Part shown: in pieces, positions 56,514 through 64,000 of the stretch
Position numbering within the stretch: the stretch's first letter is position 1
How the letters are laid out: each line of letters starts with the position of its first letter
Source: Thiothrix nivea DSM 5205
Lineage (GTDB): Bacteria; Pseudomonadota; Gammaproteobacteria; Thiotrichales; Thiotrichaceae
Length of the DNA stretch: 64,000 nucleotides
Assembly (NCBI RefSeq): GCF_000260135.1
Contig: NZ_JH651384.1
Location: 3,128,001 to 3,192,000, forward strand
Direction: 5' to 3'
The notes under the pieces: model-generated
The model's database searches: none
Told to the model about the DNA's origin: nothing
What the model saw: only the letters and a program-made list of their open reading frames with translations
Made by a program: the position numbers and the translations under genes

Positions 56514-57680
56514 TTAACGCAAGCCTTTTTCCCAGAACGGTTGCCCGGCGGCGATATACGGTATTTCATTGCCGGGGCTTGCAGAGCGGTTACTGCCGTC
56601 TGAGCCAATGACAACCGTTATGTTGCGTGGGCGGCCAGCGCGCAGCAATGTCATGTGGACTTCCGACCCCACCCGCAAATCGCCTACCATGTTTTTGACA
56701 TCAACAGCGCCGGTAATATTTTTGCTATTGAGTTGCAGGATGATGTCACCTGGCTGGATTCCCGCATTTTCTGCTGGTGATGCGGCAATGATCTGGCTAA
56801 TAATGGCCCCTTCATTAGGGCTGAGGCCGAAGTTGCGTGCTGTTTGAGCATCAATATCCTGAACCTCGATACCCAGCTGGCCGCGTTCAACCTTGCCATA
56901 CTCGACTATCTGGGTAATGACCCCGGCAGCGGTGTTGATCGGGACGGCAAAACCAATACCGAGGTTGCCGCCCGCCTGGTCGCCCAGGATGGCCGTATTG
57001 ATCCCGATCAGTTCGCCCCGCAGGTTGACCAGCGGGCCACCTGAATTACCGAGGTTGATGGGCGCGTCAGTCTGGATGAAGTTTTCATACTCACTGATAC
57101 CCGGGTTGCGGTGCAGGGCGCTAATGATGCCTGAGGTAACGGTCTGTCCGATGCTGTAAGGGTTGCCGATGGCAACTACAAAATCCCCCACCCGCAGACG
57201 GTCAGAGTCGCCAAAGCGCATGGCCGTCAGGCGTTCCGCCGGAATCTGCAAGACTGCCAGGTCTGCGCGCGGGTCAACGCCGACAACCTCGGCAGTGTAT
57301 TTACGGCCATCCTTGAGGGTGACGTGGATGGCGTCAGCACCCTCAATAACGTGGGCATTGGTCAATATGTGGCCGCGCTGGGCGTGGATGATGACACCAG
57401 AGCCTGTACCGCTGATTTGTCGCTCACCATTGGACGTAGCCTCACCAAAAAAGCGTTTGAAAAATGGGTCATTCAGTAGGGAGTCATTAATGGGTTGACG
57501 CCCTTCCGTGGTGATATTGACGACAGCTGGGGTAACTTTTTCCAGCATGGATGCCAGGGAAGGCAAGGGTTGCCCGTTGATTTCGGCAGGGAGTGCCGCA
57601 CAGGCAATATTAGTCCCTACCAGTGGCAGGATGAGGGTCGCGGCTAATACCATCTTGCGCATTGCAGGGAGCATGACCAT
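56514..57680 (-). CDS. Periplasmic S1C serine protease with one PDZ domain (DegQ/DegS-like)
   Basis: A trypsin-fold quality-control protease. Signal peptide (RKMVLAATLILPLVGTNIACA) then an LA-loop region (NDPFFKRFFGEA) and the catalytic triad: His in LTNAHVIEGAD, Asp in DPRADLAVLQI, Ser in GNSGGPLVN. A single PDZ domain occupies about residues 265-365 (GIQPGDIILQLN). DegP and DegQ have two PDZ domains and DegS one, but DegS is membrane-anchored; the cleavable-looking signal and FFKRFFG loop resemble DegQ/MucD truncated to one PDZ. Start alternatives at 57674 and 57662. Confidence 0.88.
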   Translation of the reverse strand: MVMLPAMRKMVLAATLILPLVGTNIACAALPAEINGQPLPSLASMLEKVTPAVVNITTEGRQPINDSLLNDPFFKRFFGEATSNGERQISGTGSGVIIHAQRGHILTNAHVIEGADAIHVTLKDGRKYTAEVVGVDPRADLAVLQIPAERLTAMRFGDSDRLRVGDFVVAIGNPYSIGQTVTSGIISALHRNPGISEYENFIQTDAPINLGNSGGPLVNLRGELIGINTAILGDQAGGNLGIGFAVPINTAAGVITQIVEYGKVERGQLGIEVQDIDAQTARNFGLSPNEGAIISQIIAASPAENAGIQPGDIILQLNSKNITGAVDVKNMVGDLRVGSEVHMTLLRAGRPRNITVVIGSDGSNRSASPGNEIPYIAAGQPFWEKGLR

Positions 57681-57750
57681 AGTTTTACTGTTCTCGGTGT
57701 AGGTAGTATCCAGTGTTTTCAGACAGTTATCCGGAGATAAAGGTTCCTTG

Positions 57751-58680
57751 TCAAGTAATATGCTGCCGCGGGTTCCAGTCGAACAGCGTTTTCATCCGGG
57801 CATAATACTCTTTTTGTTCCGCAGTATCAGCAGGCGGGGTATTAACGTGTAGCACAATGTATAAATCGCCCGGTTCCCTGCCACTAGGCAAGCCCCGGCC
57901 TTTCAGTCGCATCTTTTTGCCGGATTGGGAGCCGACTGGGATTTTCAGGCTGATTTTACCCGCCAGTGTGGGCACGGTAATCGTCTCACCCAAAGCAGCC
58001 TCCCAGGGTGTGATGGGTAAATCCATGAGAATATCATTGTTTTCCAGCCGGTAAAGCGGGTGCTCCTTGAGTTTGACCTTGAGGAAAAAGTCAGATCCGT
58101 TTGGCCCCTTGCCGGGTATGCGGATTTTTTTGTCACCATGCACGCCCGCTGGAATGTGGATCTGCATACTGCTGCCCGATGGCAGGCGAATGGTTTTGTT
58201 GGCACCGCGGTAAATGTCTTCCAGATCCAGCTGGATGGTGGCCGTTTGCCCAGGGGCATGAATGTTACCGCCAGGAGGAGGGGGCGGTTGGCCACGGCGG
58301 AAGCTGGAGCCAAACAGTCCCTCAAAAAAATCGCTGAAACCGGAGGATGAACTCTGGTTGCCAAAGCCACGGCGGGCGATGTCTTCAAAAAATGAGGCAT
58401 CAAACTGGGGGGAGTTTCCCGTGTTTCCCCAGTTGGGCGGTGGTTTGAAATTGTCACCTGCACGCCATTTGGAACCCAGTTGGTCATAGCGGGCGCGCTT
58501 TTCTGGGTCGCTCAGCACTTCGTTGGCTTCGTTAACTTCCTTGAAGCGATCTTCCGCGCCTTTTTCCTTGTTACGGTCAGGGTGGTACTTGGCTGCCATG
58601 CGCCGGAAAGCTTTCTTGATGCTTTCCTGGTCGGCTGTGCGCTCGACCCCCAAAATTTTGTAGTAGTCTTTGTATTCCAT
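57751..58680 (-). CDS. cbpA: DnaJ-like co-chaperone, curved-DNA-binding protein CbpA type
   Basis: A class B Hsp40: J domain at residues 1-70 with HPD in [12 protein letters not shown], a Gly/Phe-rich linker ([20 protein letters not shown]) and two C-terminal beta-domains ([20 protein letters not shown]). There is no zinc-finger region, which excludes DnaJ itself. It would stimulate DnaK and may bind DNA. The regulator gene cbpM is not adjacent. 309 residues. Confidence 0.9.
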   Translation of the reverse strand: MEYKDYYKILGVERTADQESIKKAFRRMAAKYHPDRNKEKGAEDRFKEVNEANEVLSDPEKRARYDQLGSKWRAGDNFKPPPNWGNTGNSPQFDASFFEDIARRGFGNQSSSSGFSDFFEGLFGSSFRRGQPPPPPGGNIHAPGQTATIQLDLEDIYRGANKTIRLPSGSSMQIHIPAGVHGDKKIRIPGKGPNGSDFFLKVKLKEHPLYRLENNDILMDLPITPWEAALGETITVPTLAGKISLKIPVGSQSGKKMRLKGRGLPSGREPGDLYIVLHVNTPPADTAEQKEYYARMKTLFDWNPRQHIT

Positions 58681-58705
58681 GTGATACCTCTGCCGTCGAG
58701 TCTAC

Positions 58706-58738
58706 GATAAAAAACGCCGCATAAGCGGCGTTTTTTAT
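58706..58738. terminator. Bidirectional-looking rho-independent terminator between yicC and cbpA
   Basis: Stem AACGCCGC / GCGGCGTT with a 4-base ATAA loop, A-run on the left and T-run on the right. It would terminate yicC on the minus strand and sits 26 bases upstream of the cbpA start. Confidence 0.8.
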
Positions 58739-58787
58739 CCAGCCATCATAAGGGTTGCGAATTAGGATTCAATTGCCCCACTTGAAT

Positions 58788-59654
58788 TTACTCAATATTT
58801 TGTACCTGTTCACGCATTTGCTCAATCATGACCTTGAGGTCGACTGCGGCTTGGGTGGTTTCCGAATCGTTGGATTTGGAGGCCAGCGTGTTGGCTTCGC
58901 GGTTGAGTTCCTGCATCAGGAAATCGAGGCGGCGGCCTACCGGCTCGTTGCGTTCCAGCACGTCGTTGATTTCGTCCAGGTGCGCCATCAGGCGGTCGAG
59001 TTCTTCATCGACATCCAGACGCTGGGCAAGTAGCACCAGCTCCTGCTCGATGCGGTTGTAGTCGGGGGAAAGTTTCAGCTCTTCAATGCGGTTGAGGATT
59101 TTTTCCCGTTGGGCGGCGATGATGCCGGGGCGGTGCTTGCGGATGCGCACGTTGATTTCGGCAATTTGGTCGCAACGCTGATAGATGAAATCGGCCAGGC
59201 GTTTGCCTTCGCGTTCGCGCATTTCCAGCAGGTCATCGAGGGTGTCCTGCAACAGGGCTTTGGCGTGGGCGGACAGAATGTCAGTGTCGGGCGCTACATC
59301 TTGGGCAACGCCGGGCCAGCGCAGGATGTCGACCGCCTTGAGGGGTTCAGGGTTGTCGGTGATGGCTTCCAGTTGGCGGCAGGCGATGATCAGGGCGCGT
59401 GCCAGCGGTTCGTTGATGCAGATTTCGCTGTTATCGCCCTTGGTAGGGCTGAAACGCAGGGTGGCTTCGACCTTGCCGCGCTTGAGGGTGTTCTGGATGG
59501 TTTCCCGGAAGGTGTTCTCCTGGCTGCGTAGTTCTTCTGGCAGGCGCAGACTGATGTCGAGGTAACGGTGGTTGACCGTGCGTACTTCCCAGTTGAGTAC
59601 GCCGTGCGCGGTGGTGAGTTCGCGGTGGGAAAAGGCCGTCATGCTGCGGATCAT
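58788..59654 (-). CDS. yicC: YicC-family endoribonuclease
   Basis: A conserved 288-residue protein; E. coli YicC acts on small RNA RyhB. Starts MIRSMTAFSHRELTTAHGVL, followed by WEVRTVNHRYLDISLRLPEE and the C-terminal DUF1732 part with MQELNREANTLASKSNDSE. Full length. The terminator just downstream ends the transcript. Confidence 0.93.
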   Translation of the reverse strand: MIRSMTAFSHRELTTAHGVLNWEVRTVNHRYLDISLRLPEELRSQENTFRETIQNTLKRGKVEATLRFSPTKGDNSEICINEPLARALIIACRQLEAITDNPEPLKAVDILRWPGVAQDVAPDTDILSAHAKALLQDTLDDLLEMREREGKRLADFIYQRCDQIAEINVRIRKHRPGIIAAQREKILNRIEELKLSPDYNRIEQELVLLAQRLDVDEELDRLMAHLDEINDVLERNEPVGRRLDFLMQELNREANTLASKSNDSETTQAAVDLKVMIEQMREQVQNIE

Positions 59655-59687
59655 GGCTGATGCTTCCGGTAGGTTTTCAACAAGGGG

Positions 59688-60392
59688 TTAATGGTAGTCG
59701 ATTTGCGCCCCGGCTTCATGCTTTTGCCGCAGGATTGAGCGCGCGCAAGACCAAATGTCGACTTGCTGTACACCATGGGCAAGCAACAAGGATGCCAGTT
59801 CCCGGGCGGTGGAACCGGTGGTGATAACGTCGTCGAAAATGGCGATATGTTGGTGACGGATGGGCTTTTGCACCCGGAACGCCTGATGCAGGTTGTGCTG
59901 GCGCTGGTTGGAATCGAGTTCGGTTTGTGCCTGGGTAGCTTTGTGGCGGGTGATGGTGTCGGTCAGTAGTGGAATGGCCAGCTGTTTTGCCAATGGTCGC
60001 GCCAGTTCCAATGCCTGGTTGAAACCGCGTATGTGTAAGCGTGCCGTATGCAACGGAACTGGCAGGATGGCATCCGGTACTGTGGGCAGTTGCGACAGGA
60101 TGCCGACGGCGGTGAGTTCCCCCATGACAGCCAGTTCGCGCAGGTTTTTGCCGAACTTGATCCCCAGTAGCAGGTTGTTGATGGGCGGGTGGTAGGCAAA
60201 CGCGCTCAGACTGGCCGTGCAACCAGCGATGGTCGGATTGTATTCCACCGGTAGCCAGGGCAAATCGGCGTGGCAGGCTTCACACAACGGGTAGCCGGGC
60301 AGTCTGGGCAGGCCGCAAAAAGCGCAACCCGGATGTAGCAGCAGGTTTGCCGCTTGTAACAGGTGTGCGGCTACTTTCATGGCTTTCGGCAT
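59688..60392 (-). CDS. comF: ComF-family phosphoribosyltransferase-fold protein
   Basis: Required for DNA uptake in naturally competent bacteria (ComF/GntX group). An N-terminal zinc ribbon (CAFCGLPRLPGYPLCEACHA) precedes a PRTase domain with the PRPP loop IAIFDDVITTGSTARELA. Competence or gluconate roles cannot be separated by sequence. It starts inside the end of rrtA (overlap 16 bases). A 60380 ATG is also in frame. Confidence 0.88.
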   Translation of the reverse strand: MPKAMKVAAHLLQAANLLLHPGCAFCGLPRLPGYPLCEACHADLPWLPVEYNPTIAGCTASLSAFAYHPPINNLLLGIKFGKNLRELAVMGELTAVGILSQLPTVPDAILPVPLHTARLHIRGFNQALELARPLAKQLAIPLLTDTITRHKATQAQTELDSNQRQHNLHQAFRVQKPIRHQHIAIFDDVITTGSTARELASLLLAHGVQQVDIWSCARSILRQKHEAGAQIDYH

Positions 60393-60976
60393 GTCCGCAA
60401 CAGGGTGGATATACCAAGCAACAGTGCACTGGCCATGCCGTAAACATGGGCGGCATAAATGACGGGGGCTTCAATCAGGTCAGCAGACAGGGTTTCCCCC
60501 CCAAGCAACCAGTCCCACAATGTTTTACCGCAGATACCGGCCAGGATGATCGCTGCCATTACCCATTCCCGCAGAGCCAGCAGATGGATGCCGGCCAGCA
60601 GGAACAAGCCATACAGCACGCCTGAAAAGCCTGCATACCAAATGACTTCGGTGCTCATGAACCACAAGCCAGCGCCCACGCCGGTAGCGATGAACACAAT
60701 CTGGCCGAGGAATGCCCATTTGCTGGGTGGCTGCTGCTGAATCAATGCAAGTATCCAGAACCCGGTCAGGTTCATTGTCAGATGCCAGTAATTGGTATGT
60801 ACCAGGCTGCCAGTCCAGATACGCCACACTTCGCCCGCCTCAATCAGGTAACGCTGGTATAGCAATGCATTGTGAAAAAATTGTAATAAAGGCAACAACA
60901 CCGTGAATATAGTGGCAATCAGGCAAATGTTCCCGCAAACGCGGGTTGTGGGGAAGGCTCTATGGGTGTGCAACAT
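60377..60976 (-). CDS. rrtA: Rhombosortase (rhomboid-like intramembrane protease)
   Basis: A membrane protease of about six helices that processes proteins with a GlyGly-CTERM tail. Key segments are GSLVHTNYWHLTMNLTGFWI (helix with conserved His and Asn), the catalytic Ser118 in YAGFSGVLYGLF, and His177 in VIYAAHVYGMASA. The length of 199 residues is typical. Rhombosortases cleave T2SS cargo in species such as Vibrio and Acinetobacter; here type II pseudopilin genes lie 46 bases away on the other strand. No GlyGly-CTERM substrate is encoded in the window. Confidence 0.85.
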   Translation of the reverse strand: MLHTHRAFPTTRVCGNICLIATIFTVLLPLLQFFHNALLYQRYLIEAGEVWRIWTGSLVHTNYWHLTMNLTGFWILALIQQQPPSKWAFLGQIVFIATGVGAGLWFMSTEVIWYAGFSGVLYGLFLLAGIHLLALREWVMAAIILAGICGKTLWDWLLGGETLSADLIEAPVIYAAHVYGMASALLLGISTLLRTCRKP

Positions 60977-61031
60977 GTCTGACAGTATGCCAGAATCACG
61001 TTAACGAAATCTTGTTTAGAGGATGAAACGC

Positions 61032-61457
61032 ATGACTACAGGCAAAATGATGCCATATCAACGGAGGCAAAAAGGTTTTTCCTTGACGGAGTTGATGATC
61101 GTCATCGTCATTATTGGCATTTTGCTGGGGCTAGTGTTCAGCAACCTCAATGTCATGGGTGACGCACAAAACCTGAAGGCCAAAAAAGAGGTCGGTGACC
61201 TGAAAATTAAGCTGGAAATGTACCGCGCCGACAACGGTTCCTTCCCGCCATCGGGGGCGCTAGGTGCGCTGGTGAACAAGCCGGGTGATGCGCCGCGCTG
61301 GCATCCGTATATGAAAGCCCTGCCCAAAGACCCATGGGGCAATGACTACCGCTACCTCAACCCAGGCACGCACGGCAGTGAAATCGATATTTACAGCCTT
61401 GGCCCCGATAAGCGCGAAGGTACGGACGACGACATCGGTAGCTGGCAGCTGGAATAA
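61032..61457 (+). CDS. gspG: Type II secretion major pseudopilin GspG
   Basis: The main subunit of the T2SS pseudopilus. The class III leader ends at QKG, then FSLTELMIVIVIIGILLGLV with the conserved Glu+5. The C-terminal GSEIDIYSLGPDKREGTDDD with DIGSW is the GspG calcium-site pattern. The ATG at 61032 has GAGG about nine bases upstream; the 61023 ATG is also in frame but its site is too close. Divergent from rrtA. Confidence 0.9.
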   Translation: MTTGKMMPYQRRQKGFSLTELMIVIVIIGILLGLVFSNLNVMGDAQNLKAKKEVGDLKIKLEMYRADNGSFPPSGALGALVNKPGDAPRWHPYMKALPKDPWGNDYRYLNPGTHGSEIDIYSLGPDKREGTDDDIGSWQLE

Positions 61458-61472
61458 TAGGGGGAGGCGGCC

Positions 61473-62003
61473 ATGCGTAAAGGTTCCCGGCTGAGAAGGC
61501 GTTGCCATTCAGGGTGGCGGGGGTTTTCCCTGCTGGAAATGCTGATTGTCATCATGGTGATCGGCATCCTGTATTCCCTGGCGGGTTCCATGCTCAACCT
61601 GTCGGTTTCCGACCCGCTGAATGAGGAGGTAAGCCGCCTGCAAACGCGGGTGCTGATGGCGCAGGATGAAAGCATTGTGCGCTCGCAGGCGCTGGCGTTG
61701 GGCTTCAGTGATACGGGCTATGCCTTTTTTGCCCAGGACGAACACATGCAATGGCAGCCTGTGCAGCAGGATGCCTTGTTGGGGAATTATGTGTTCCGGG
61801 GGGAGTATGAGCCAACCCTATACCTACAAGGGCAGGAAGTTGCCCTGCCTGCGGCCAGCCGTATCCGCCCGCAAGTGTTTATCCTGCCTACGGGGGAAAT
61901 GATGCCGTTTGAGTGGCGTCTGCGCGATACAGGCAAACGTGAGGGTATAGTCAGGTTTGACAATGTTGGCCGTGTACTGGATGCAACGGCGGAGACTGGC
62001 TAA
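61473..62003 (+). CDS. gspH: Type II secretion minor pseudopilin GspH
   Basis: A prepilin-type N-terminus (GWRG then FSLLEMLIVIMVIGILYSLA, Glu+5 present) followed by a GspH-like beta domain with NEEVSRLQTRVLMAQDESIV and a FILPTGEMMPFEWRL strand. 176 residues. It starts 15 bases after gspG and stops one base before the GTG start of gspI. Confidence 0.87.
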   Translation: MRKGSRLRRRCHSGWRGFSLLEMLIVIMVIGILYSLAGSMLNLSVSDPLNEEVSRLQTRVLMAQDESIVRSQALALGFSDTGYAFFAQDEHMQWQPVQQDALLGNYVFRGEYEPTLYLQGQEVALPAASRIRPQVFILPTGEMMPFEWRLRDTGKREGIVRFDNVGRVLDATAETG

Positions 62004-62004
62004 G

Positions 62005-62421
62005 GTGCGCCGCATATCCCCTTCCATTTGCTGCCAGCAGGGTTTCAACCTGATCGAAATCATGTTTGCCCTGCTGTTGCTGGGGTTAGTCATTGCTGTC
62101 AGCGTGGAAACCAGCAGTGGTGATTTCGCCGGTTATAACCGCATGAAAGACACTACCTTGGCACGTTGGGTGGCGCTTAACCGGATTACAGAGGAACAGA
62201 CTGCCAAGGGTTTCCCAGCCATTGGCAAGGCCGAGGGCAAGGCGGAAATGGGCGGCACATCTTGGCAATGGCAGCAGGAAATTACCGCCATGCCGGGGGA
62301 GGCAGATTTGCGCCGGATCAAGGTCAGTGTATTCCCTGCTGGGCAGGAGCGGCAAGTGATGGCAGTGGAGGTAGGCTATGTGGCCAACCCGCAACCACGG
62401 CGCAGGAATAAGGCGCAATGA
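62005..62421 (+). CDS. gspI: Type II secretion minor pseudopilin GspI
   Basis: A prepilin peptide QQG then FNLIEIMFALLLLGLVIAVS, with Glu+5, then the GspI-type conserved NRMKDTTLARWVALNRITEE and MGGTSWQWQQEI. I chose the GTG at 62005 (GGAG upstream, TAAGGTG junction with gspH). An ATG at 61981 would overlap gspH and add eight residues. 138 residues. Confidence 0.85.
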   Translation: MRRISPSICCQQGFNLIEIMFALLLLGLVIAVSVETSSGDFAGYNRMKDTTLARWVALNRITEEQTAKGFPAIGKAEGKAEMGGTSWQWQQEITAMPGEADLRRIKVSVFPAGQERQVMAVEVGYVANPQPRRRNKAQ

Positions 62422-63035
62422 AACATTCCCGTGGCTTTACCCTGGTTGAGTTGATGATTTCACTGGCGGTGTTTGCCTTGTTGGTGATGATGGCGTATCA
62501 GTCGGTTAATTTGTTGTTGGATGCAAGCCGTCGGGTGGAAGAGCCACAGGCTGAATTCCAGCAGTTGCAACGTGCGATGGCTTTCGTGGAGCGGGATATG
62601 CACCAGTTGGCACTGTTGCGCCCCGCGAACAATGGTCAGGAGCGCGAGGAAGACAATAGCATCATCCAGCCTGAAGCATTGGGGGTGTCGCTGGAATTTA
62701 CCCGTGGTGGTAACCCCGATGTTGCCTGGCAGTTGCGGGCGGATGGCCAGGGCATGATGCGCAGCAGTTTGCAGCGGGTTCGTTATGTGTTGGAAGATGG
62801 TAAATTGCTGCGGCAAACTTGGAATCTGGTCGACCATGTGGAAAGTGCGCAGCCGGTATCGCTGGTCTTGTTGGATGGGGTGGAAGGGGAACCACGCTTC
62901 CGTTTCAGGCTTGAGGCCGGGGGTGGCTTTGTGGACAAGTTGCCGAAAGTGCTGGAAAAACTGGTGGCGGTGGAGTTCTCTCTCCAGCATAAACGCTTTG
63001 GAAGCGTGCGGCGTATTTTCATGACATATTTATAA
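62418..63035 (+). CDS. gspJ: Type II secretion minor pseudopilin GspJ
   Basis: A prepilin N-terminus MKHSRG then FTLVELMISLAVFALLVMMA, followed by the GspJ signature QLQRAMAFVERDMHQLALL. It overlaps gspI by an ATGA junction. 205 residues. The rest of the T2SS (GspC-F, K-N) is not in this window. Confidence 0.88.
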   Translation: MKHSRGFTLVELMISLAVFALLVMMAYQSVNLLLDASRRVEEPQAEFQQLQRAMAFVERDMHQLALLRPANNGQEREEDNSIIQPEALGVSLEFTRGGNPDVAWQLRADGQGMMRSSLQRVRYVLEDGKLLRQTWNLVDHVESAQPVSLVLLDGVEGEPRFRFRLEAGGGFVDKLPKVLEKLVAVEFSLQHKRFGSVRRIFMTYL

Positions 63036-63205
63036 GTATATGCTAATATTCGTGTCTATCTGACTGGAATTGGATGGATTTACAGGATATAGTTTCGCCT
63101 AGATTATCCGGAGGGGATGGTGAGGTTCAGGTGCGCGTGGCGTCACTGGTGTTTCCTCCCGCGCGCTTTCAGGATTACGCCGCTTTGAGGAAAGAACAAA
63201 CACCG

Positions 63206-64000
63206 ATGAGGATAAAAATAAATACGCTGTGGTTAATGGCAGTGCTCGTGTGCAGTTGTCTGCTGCCTGTCGTACAGGCAGCAGACATCGTGCGTGTTGA
63301 GTCCACCAGTTCATTGTCACAGTCCGTACTGGGAAGTACCGTCATTCCCTACAAGGAAGTGACGTTATCCGCGCAGGTGCCCGGTGTGGTCAAGCTGGTT
63401 GCAGGTGAGGCGGGTTCCAGTTTCAAGCAAGGCGATGTCATCGTTCAGGTGGATGAGTCCCAGTTATTGGCCAAGCGCAATGCTGTCTTGGCACAGATTT
63501 CCATTGCCCAGGCGGCGTTGCAAAATTCCCAGGCGCAATATACCCGAGAGTTGGTTTCCCCGCGCAGTAAAGATATTGGCGCGATGCCCGGCTTTGGCTT
63601 GCCTGCGATGTTTGACATGTTTGCGGTACGCCCGTTCGCTGATTCGTTTATGGGTAATTACGATTCCGATATGGGCCGTTATACCGACCTGATGAGCAGT
63701 GCTACCGGCGTTTCGCAGGCGCAAAGCAATTTGCAGCAGGCTGTGTCGCAGTTGCAGGAAATTGAAGCAGCTTTGCGTGATGCCAAGTCAATGGCTCCCT
63801 TTGAAGGCATTATCTTGGAAAAGATGGTGGAAGAGGGTGATACCGTCCAACCGGGTCAGCCCTTGATCAAATACGGTTACGTCAAGTATAAACGCTTGTT
63901 GGCGGATGTGCCTTCCGGATTGGTAGGTAACCTTGCCGAAGGGATGGTAGTGCCGGTCAGGATTGACGGCAATAGCAGTACCATGGCGAAGGTTTCACAG
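63206..64000 (+). CDS. Periplasmic efflux adaptor (RND/HlyD family), truncated by the window end
   Basis: The open frame starts at the ATG at 63206 and continues past the last base, so it has no stop here. A signal peptide (KINTLWLMAVLVCSCLLPVV, cleaved near QAAD) precedes a lipoyl-like beta-barrel (VIPYKEVTLSAQVPGVVKLV, GSSFKQGDVIVQVDESQLLA), a helical hairpin (AQISIAQAALQNSQAQYTRE, AQSNLQQAVSQLQEIEAALR) and the returning lipoyl half (APFEGIILEKMVEEGDTVQP). The hairpin is interrupted by a Met/Phe-rich insert (SKDIGAMPGFGLPAMFDMFA). Family relatives work with inner-membrane RND pumps and outer-membrane channels. It is separated by 170 bases from gspJ. Confidence 0.85.
   Translation, partial: MRIKINTLWLMAVLVCSCLLPVVQAADIVRVESTSSLSQSVLGSTVIPYKEVTLSAQVPGVVKLVAGEAGSSFKQGDVIVQVDESQLLAKRNAVLAQISIAQAALQNSQAQYTRELVSPRSKDIGAMPGFGLPAMFDMFAVRPFADSFMGNYDSDMGRYTDLMSSATGVSQAQSNLQQAVSQLQEIEAALRDAKSMAPFEGIILEKMVEEGDTVQPGQPLIKYGYVKYKRLLADVPSGLVGNLAEGMVVPVRIDGNSSTMAKVSQ

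Overview
This 64 kb window is a gene-dense chromosomal segment of a gammaproteobacterium, with roughly mid-50s percent GC. It holds no rRNA, tRNA, insertion sequence, prophage or CRISPR array that I could see. The pieces of gene order shared with E. coli (lpoA-yraN-diaA near rsmI; mrdA-rodA-mltB-rlpA-dacA-ybeD-lipB; engB divergent from cytochrome c4) place it in the Gammaproteobacteria. GatCAB, a membrane pyrophosphatase, System II cytochrome c maturation, a periplasmic alpha-carbonic anhydrase and a large Ca-binding surface protein point to a free-living, possibly sulfur-oxidising lineage such as the Thiotrichales (Thiothrix-like). That genus-level guess is inference from memory, not from a search.

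Layout. 0-8.4 kb: an NlpC/P60 lipoprotein, a PspF-like sigma-54 activator without a sensor domain, a ROK sugar kinase, a DUF4388-like protein, an SLC13 permease with two RCK_C domains, truC, and a NERD-nuclease/UvrD-type helicase next to a tiny ankyrin-like ORF. 8.4-18.6 kb: CBS protein, alpha-carbonic anhydrase, ycaO, an RskA-domain membrane protein, several unknowns, a Rieske ferredoxin and an SDR protein whose start codons overlap head to head, darP, gloB, gmk and a DUF4442 protein. 18.6-26.8 kb: GMC oxidoreductase, rluB, an ATM1-type ABC exporter, a membrane-anchored coiled-coil protein and two tandem MltA-type lytic transglycosylases. 27-30.9 kb: a 1279-residue secreted surface protein (choice-of-anchor L, cadherin repeats, thrombospondin type-3 repeats, duplicated dockerin-like C-terminus) with a G9 tract in its coding sequence.

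30.9-42.4 kb: gatA-gatB-gatC (unusual order), argA-diaA-yraN-lpoA, the proton-pumping pyrophosphatase hppA with a 9-codon leader ORF, a 97-bp inverted-repeat element, rsmI, a DUF2058 protein and soluble ppa. 42.5-49.9 kb: the elongasome/lipoate operon mrdA-rodA-mltB-rlpA-dacA-ybeD-lipB. 49.9-55.2 kb: coq7, a dsbA-like gene broken by a one-base frameshift, ccsB and resB (System II cytochrome c assembly) and a dihaem cytochrome c4. 55.5-64 kb: engB, a DegQ/DegS-like protease, cbpA, yicC, comF, a rhombosortase (rrtA), the type II secretion pseudopilins gspG-H-I-J, and the start of a periplasmic RND-efflux adaptor that runs off the window.

Themes. Peptidoglycan synthesis and remodelling (PBP2, RodA, DacA, LpoA, MltB, RlpA, two MltA, NlpC/P60), thiol and haem maturation in the periplasm, pyrophosphate energetics (hppA plus ppa), and secretion (rhombosortase beside T2SS pseudopilins). 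Genes are packed tightly, with many start/stop overlaps and several overlapping convergent ends. I did not find a clearly novel multi-gene system. The most unusual items are the broken dsbA, the mononucleotide tract in the surface protein gene, the overlapping divergent start codons, the rrtA/gsp neighbourhood and the mini-ORF in front of hppA.
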